A stretch of DNA of 64,000 nt from Campylorhamphus procurvoides (Eukaryota > Chordata > Aves > Passeriformes > Dendrocolaptidae). Under the pieces are notes generated by a model, which was given only the letters and a program-made list of their open reading frames with translations, was not told where the DNA came from and searched no databases. This document shows, piece after piece, positions 58,731-64,000 of this stretch. The translations under genes were made by a program, and so were the position numbers. Position 1 is the stretch's first letter, and each line of letters begins with the position of its first letter. The stretch spans positions 2,535,430 through 2,599,429 of the forward strand of contig WBMV01000298.1 of NCBI GenBank assembly GCA_013396655.1, read 5' to 3'.

Positions 58731-59313
58731 TTTATTCATATAACTTCATAACAGCACTGATGCTTCCATCATATCACTTAACTCTGGGAACAGCTCAAAA
58801 ACTGGGTGATATTTACCTGCATCTATCAACATTATAACCAATGGCTTATATAAACAGAGTGCGCATTTCCTTGGTTATGGTCAAAATTGGACACTAAGTA
58901 TTTGTTAAAGAACAGAAAAGCATAACACTGTTCATGCTGTAGGAAATTGCCAAGAGAAATTTGCATGTTTTTCATGTACATCATTTGGCATTTTTGAAAT
59001 TTTTTTATTTTAGCTTTCAGAAGGATAAGAGAACTCAGATTCTCATACAAATTTCTGTACTTCAGACACTGTAGTGCTTTATAAGGAACAGACCATAATC
59101 ATCAAGTAGCCATTATATTTGTTCAACTCAAGTGGCATGCAAGGAGTCCATGGTTAAAAGCACTCATTTTTTTAATGACCTGCAAGCATTAACAAAAGAA
59201 CACAAAGAACATAAAAAAATGCAAACTTTATGTTGAGTGTCCTTTTAAAAGCTAGCAGCACAAAATACTCTTTGAACAGAAGAGACATATGTTGCATCCT
59301 GAACTGTAGTACA
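58731..59313 (-). other. TTK: TTK 3' UTR (extent uncertain)
   Basis: Downstream of the TTK stop on the minus strand lie three candidate poly(A) signals: ATTAAA at 59176-59171 (about 140 bases after the stop), AATAAA at 59009-59004 (about 305) and AATAAA at 58736-58731 (about 580). Which is used cannot be decided from sequence. The frames within it (for example 58832-59050) are not coding. Confidence 0.5.
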
Positions 59314-59403
59314 TCATTTTGTTGTCCATGTTTTTTGACTCCCAAGTTCTGCAAATGCTGATACATCAAGAATTTTACCACTGTTGCACTGTTCATATAA
59401 AGT
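59314..59403 (-). CDS. TTK: TTK terminal coding exon
   Basis: 90 bases: 29 codons plus TGA (59314-59316). Acceptor CTTTCAG ends at 59404. It starts TLYE, as in mammals, then continues [13 protein letters not shown] and ends in TWTTK, unlike the Ser-rich, Lys-rich mammalian end. Confidence 0.9.
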   Translation of the reverse strand, partial: TLYEQCNSGKILDVSAFAELGSQKTWTTK

Positions 59404-62400
59404 CTGAAAGTTAACAAACACACAAGTAGTCAGATGAACACAGCTGTATTGCACATGGGTTGAAACCATAAAACAAACATTACCACTTGAAATAAATCAT
59501 CACATACTGAAATATTCCATACCAAAATTTCTCAGAACATAAAAATACACCTAAGACAGCTTTGTTGTACCAGCTGTAATGCAACATAGTGCCTAAAAGA
59601 AGATACATACGCTGGCTTAACAGTGTGAGCAAAGTTAGAACTTCACAGCTGGCAGAGAACCAATGAGTTGCAGAGATTTATAATTAAGTTTACTCCATTA
59701 ATTATCTTTGATATGAAAACACCAGCATGGAAGGAGAGGGATATTTGTGTACTCAGAATGGGCAAGCTTTATATGATATGAAAATCAGTGGCCACAAACA
59801 TAGCCACATCATGATATTGTTAAAAGGATAATTACTTGTTCACTCTCGTATTAAAAAAAAAAAAAAGAAAAAAGCAGCAAAATTTACTTACCCGTGCAGC
59901 TCTAGAAATAGAGTTGGGAGAATTCAAGCCAACAAGCTGGCCAAGGATACGTTTCATTTCCTCTGTGGTTCCTTTTGAACTTGGGACATCTGCAGTTAAT
60001 TTATAATTATGTTGAAGTTGTATACATTACCAGTGTAAAAATTATCAGTGCAATTTGTAAGAGGTTTAAGATAAAGTACTGAAGCCTTTTCTGAAGCAAA
60101 TGTAGACACTACAGAAAATTGAGTTTGCCAACAAGTATGTAAAGGAGTAAAGCTTTTTTTTAAACAGTTATAAATATTTAATACAATGTATTTTAAAATA
60201 TAGGTACCTGTTTGACAGTGTCCTTGAATTTGAACATAGGGATGTACCAACAGCTCCGAAACAGATATTCTTTGTTTAGGATTTCTTATTAAACAGCGCT
60301 GCAAATGGAAAAAAAAAGAGGAAGAATGCTTTGCCTATAAATTAAGACATTTCTTAGAAATTACCAGTTATAATACTGAAAAGACCCTGTAGATGCATGT
60401 CAAAACTTGTTACTGCCAAACTACATATACAGACTCAACTCACAACACAATAATAGATTAACATAATTGCCTTCATTTGCCAGAATATTTGGTATCCTGC
60501 TTAACTTGAGCAATGCCAGAAAATTTGAAGATCAGCACCTACAATATCATTTCAATCCGAATGACACAAAATGACAATGAAATTTGAAAGCTAAGGGGAT
60601 AAGTGTTTCTAGATTTCAATTTGTTACCTGCTGAGCAACACAAATCGGGCAAGTAAAAGCACAAACTAACTTTCAAAACCTGGCAAATATGCAGGACAAG
60701 GGAAAGGAATGGCAAGTACAAAAATTACTGTATTAAATCCTTTGGCTTAACAACCAAAGTAAAGTCAAACTGCTTTAAGTATTTACTTACTTAGTAGTGA
60801 GCTGAAAATAGACTTTTATATGGAAACTATATGAAGTAGTTCTAGCTTCATTAAGTCTTCTTTTGGAATTTGGCCTGTTACAACAAGTAGCAGCGAACAT
60901 TTATTTGCAGAAATTGTCTCTTGAGCACAATTCATTTGGTTTTAGAAAACAAGCTTGAAATAAAGAAATTGACATTATTTAAATTAAAATTAATTTTAAG
61001 GGACAGTTACCTTTAGTACATCCTGAAGATCCTTCTCAGGAATATCTGGGAATTCTATTTCATAACTAGGATCAACAATAGCATGCAGTTTATTTATTGG
61101 ACTTGTTATATGTTGGAATGGAGTCCTTCCATAAGTCATACAGTACAAAATGCATCCCAGTGACCACACATCGCTTTTGGGACTTATCTGATATTGAAAG
61201 AAAATTTCAGAGATCACTCGTCACTTAAGAAACAGTCCCTTCAGTCAATTTATCATGTAATTGTACAGTCATTTCATTTAACAGCATTTAACCCTTTCCA
61301 TTAGATAAGAGATCTTAGTAACTATCATACAAAATCACCAAGGCAGCATGCCATTATCTACTAAGACAATGATGTGGCTTCATTCACTGATATCCCACAG
61401 GAAAGCTGTTCTTATTAATTGGTTTTGAAAATCAACTTACTCAAAGAACTAACAACAGAAATAAATCCTTAACAAGTTGAACTGCACGATTCTAATTTCA
61501 GGTTTAGAAATACAAGCAAAAGTATACTAAATTCAAGCCAGAAAACAGTGAGACATCACAGCTATGTCCCCAGAGCAGAGAGCCAGAGTTCAGTGCCTCT
61601 GGGTTTAAAGGATTCAGATCTGTGTTTCAACCATCACACCCGGGCTCTTCCTTGTAGGATGACTTCACTTTTCCTGTTGAAGGTGAAGTACTTTAAGAAA
61701 AGCACATAGAGTGGGGGAGAGAAAGGACATGGGGAAACCACAGAGAACCTGACTTGCAGCACAGTGGTTCCATTTTTGCGTAGAGTGAGCCAAGCTCCAG
61801 AACAAGCCTGCACTTTGCATGCAACTTTTAAAAACGTAAAAAAGGTAAAAAGAATCATTCTTGAGAGAATTAATTTATAAAAATATGGTATTTAGAAAGA
61901 CAAGACTACATAATAATACTGCCATTCAACTGTTAAAAAGTTAGTCTTTCTGTACTTGCACATACATAGGGATTTCTTTTTTAAATACTTTTTCACGAAA
62001 CTGTGTACCCCTTAACTGAAGTTTTCCTGTCAGTGTAAAAATGCTTTCCTTCAGTGCTTATCACTCACATTCCATTACCCTGGTTATGTTATAAAAAATT
62101 ATACAATACACAGTACTCTAGTATAGAAAAAATAGCATACACAGACCTTGTACATGTGGTCCTAAAATACTAGCCTTCATCTTTTGACAAATCTTATTAG
62201 GTATTACTCATTGCTTGCAAAACCTGCCTCTCGCTTAAAAGAACTCAAAAATATGACAATGACAAGCATCATTATAACTTGTTTAAACAAACATACTAAC
62301 AGTAGTCTGTATCAGAAAGCAAGTTATCTTGCTTTCAGAAAGAATTTTCCAAGCCAAGGTTATTGATGCAGAACTCTAAAATGTAGCTGTGTAGCAGCTT

Positions 62401-63547
62401 GCAATACCACAAGAGCTTTGCTAGGTCTTGGCGGAACTAAGACAAAACAAAAAGGCACAAGAAGCACAAGAGGCAACCAAGAGGTAACTGAGGAATGATT
62501 CTCTCACTTGACTCCATGGAAGATCCTCCCAGAAACACAACCTGAAAACTCTAGTCTGGAGTGATGTTAGATGGTGGGTCATTAAGATGCTCAAAAGGTG
62601 TTTAACATGAGTCATCAGTACAGCATCAGATATGTGACAGGCTCATGTATTTCACTGTTTTTTACTGTTCAATGCTATTCACACTGATAATATAGTAGAA
62701 CTCATTTCTCCATAAAAACCAATTTTAAAATATTTGTGTTTATCATAATTTTATTGGTAGTTCCACTAATGCCTAAGACTCTGCATCTGTTTTACTTTCA
62801 ATTTTACTCATTACTCAAGCACTTATATTTTCCTGAACACCACCTGCAAAATGTTTTTAGGTAGTTAGGGAGATTAACCTTAGCCTTCCATCATCATGGT
62901 TCAATGAACTGTCTTGTGTTCAAGTTTCAGTAGAAGATTTTTAAGAAAACCAAGTCTTAAGATACACAACTGAATTACTTTCTTCTTAACGTGAAGGGAA
63001 TAGGAAGAAAAAAAAGACCGTGTTACCTTAGAACGAGACTTCCCATTTTCTCCATAGGAAGACATATCTTTTATTGCTTCGGGGGGCATATAATTCATTG
63101 TGCCAACCTAGCCACAAAAATGTAAAAATATTCCTTTAAGTGAAGAATGCATTAAATTGAACTCACTTAATAAAAACTTGAGACTTTTCTCCCAAAACAC
63201 AAGAGCATTTTGAAAATTTGTTTCCATAAGGCTGAAGGCCATTATTATTCAGTTCAATAAAAACATGTAAAAATCCATATACATGAATATTTATATACAC
63301 ATATAAAATCATTCAGCATAAAATGTCAATATTAATTGAAGTTATTGCAATAATCAAAATTATCAGCAGGTACTCTAGTACTTTATGGAAAAATGCACAT
63401 GGATTTTCCAGAAGTATTTCACCTGAGAATCTTTAATGATACTTGTCACATCTGGCTGCATTTGATTTGCAATGCCAAAGTCAATTAGTTTTAACATTCC
63501 ATCAACTATCAGAAAGTTTGCTGGTTTCAGATCACTGTGAATAATGC
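59314..63547 (-). CDS. TTK: TTK / MPS1 dual-specificity kinase (partial): last six coding exons
   Basis: TTK (MPS1) is the kinase that starts the spindle assembly checkpoint at kinetochores by phosphorylating KNL1 and other targets. The exons are 63423-63547, 63027-63107, 61011-61187, 60208-60298, 59892-59989 and 59314-59403; all junctions are GT-AG with consistent phase. Together they encode the C-lobe from the catalytic loop ([22 protein letters not shown] instead of HRD, normal for TTK), through LIDFGIANQ (DFG), the activation and P+1 loop ([18 protein letters not shown]), [39 protein letters not shown], to the C-terminal extension ([20 protein letters not shown]) and the stop at 59314-59316. 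All catalytic residues visible are kept. N-terminal exons (TPR, N-lobe) lie off the right edge. The final 20 or so residues differ strongly from the mammalian tail although the length is similar. Confidence 0.98.
59404..59891 (-). other. TTK last intron
   Basis: A 488-base intron with GT-AG ends and an A-rich run near 59853-59873. No other feature. Confidence 0.9.
59892..59989 (-). CDS. TTK: TTK exon: C-terminal extension
   Basis: 98 bases, from phase 1 to phase 0. It reads [18 protein letters not shown] then [15 protein letters not shown], the conserved TTK tail after the kinase fold. Acceptor ACTGCAG, donor GTAAGT. Confidence 0.97.
60208..60298 (-). CDS. TTK: TTK exon: end of kinase domain
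   Basis: 91 bases, from phase 0 to phase 1. It reads [20 protein letters not shown] then [10 protein letters not shown], including the conserved C-lobe Arg of the R-I-S motif. Acceptor TTTGCAG, donor GTACCT. Confidence 0.97.
60299..61010 (-). other. TTK intron
   Basis: A 712-base AT-rich intron with GTAACT...TTTGCAG ends. Nothing else seen. Confidence 0.9.
61011..61187 (-). CDS. TTK: TTK exon: kinase helix F region
   Basis: 177 bases, 59 codons, phase 0 at both ends. It contains [38 protein letters not shown] and KDLQDVLK. Acceptor ATATCAG, donor GTAACT. Confidence 0.97.
61188..63026 (-). other. TTK intron
   Basis: A 1.84 kb AT-rich intron with GTAACA...ATATCAG ends. Small frames at 61634-61858 and 62421-62615 are not supported as exons. 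Confidence 0.88.
63027..63107 (-). CDS. TTK: TTK exon: activation / P+1 loop
   Basis: 81 bases, 27 codons, phase 0 at both ends. It reads [17 protein letters not shown] then [10 protein letters not shown]. Acceptor GGCTAG, donor GTAACA. MPPE is the family's form of the APE motif. Confidence 0.97.
63108..63422 (-). other. TTK intron
   Basis: A 315-base AT-rich intron with GTGAAA...GGCTAG ends. Nothing else seen. Confidence 0.9.
63423..63547 (-). CDS. TTK: TTK exon: catalytic loop and DFG
   Basis: 125 bases, acceptor TTACAG ending at 63548 and donor GTGAAA at 63422. GC completes a Gly codon, then 41 codons carry HSDLKPANF and LIDFGIANQ and end at KDSQ in phase 0. Confidence 0.97.
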
Positions 63548-64000
63548 CTGTAAGAAAAGAGTTTAAAGTAAATCCAAGTTAGTTAATTCAAGTTACTATA
63601 ATGGGATTTTCTATTACCCAATTCCCATAACCCTTGCACAGAGAAGATACAGATCAGCTTTAACTAGCCAAAAATCAAATAATTCTCTACATATTCCAGA
63701 AAAATGCTTCCATTTCCTTTTAAGCAGTGAAGACTTGCATGAATTTACAGTTTGAATTATTACTTATCCAAATCTGCAGGCACCCTAAAACAGCTCCAAG
63801 AGATTTGAGTTGCACAATGTCTCTGTTCGGAACAGACCCTCCAGCTCTATGTGCACTCTGCTGCACTGAAACCCTGCTCTGGAGCAGTTCAATGCCCTGT
63901 CCACACCTGCAGCTGTCTCTTAAATAATTAGCTAAGCAGGTACTTAAAACCCTGCTTACATGATTTAGTACAAATTTTGGTGATTATCTACATAATCATC
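63548..64000 (-). other. TTK intron (truncated at window edge)
   Basis: Sequence upstream of the catalytic-loop exon. No exon of the N-lobe is visible before the right edge. Confidence 0.85.

Overview
The window is vertebrate nuclear DNA, and its repeats point to a bird. It holds many CR1 LINE 3' fragments ending in the typical ATTCTATGATT-type tail and one solo ERVL-type LTR of a kind common in bird genomes. The rest is AT-rich intronic or intergenic sequence with one CpG-rich block. Bacterial features (operons, ribosome binding sites, CRISPR arrays) do not apply. Genes were found by joining short exons at splice sites, because almost every long open frame here is a chance frame or a repeat.

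Three genes are supported, all on the minus strand. (1) At the left edge are exons 2 and 3 of BCKDHB, the E1-beta subunit of mitochondrial branched-chain alpha-keto acid dehydrogenase. Its later exons lie off the left edge. Exon 1 is not visible and probably falls in the 277-base N gap at 7884-8160, next to a CpG-rich block. (2) In the middle (23450-28757) is an intact two-exon nuclear receptor of the NR0B (DAX-1/SHP) class, which lacks a DNA-binding domain. It encodes 274 residues and has the family's single intron. (3) At the right edge are the last six coding exons of TTK (MPS1), the spindle-checkpoint kinase, from the catalytic loop to the stop codon. Its earlier exons lie off the right edge.

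The order TTK-BCKDHB, both on one strand, matches human 6q14.1 (from memory). The NR0B gene between them has no counterpart at that place in human, where DAX-1 is on X and SHP on 1p. It is the most interesting item in the window: a possible third NR0B paralogue, or an SHP/DAX-1 orthologue in an unexpected place. Its exon junction has also lost the usual Asn-Pro-Asp-x-Pro-Gly-Leu motif.

Layout: 1-8160 BCKDHB 5' part and its CpG/LTR-like 5' region; 8161-23379 intergenic; 23380-28805 NR0B-like gene; 28806-58730 a roughly 30 kb gene desert with CR1 copies, one ERVL solo LTR and simple repeats; 58731-64000 TTK 3' part. The three genes share no obvious pathway (mitochondrial catabolism, transcriptional corepression, mitosis); their proximity is shared synteny, not a functional cluster.
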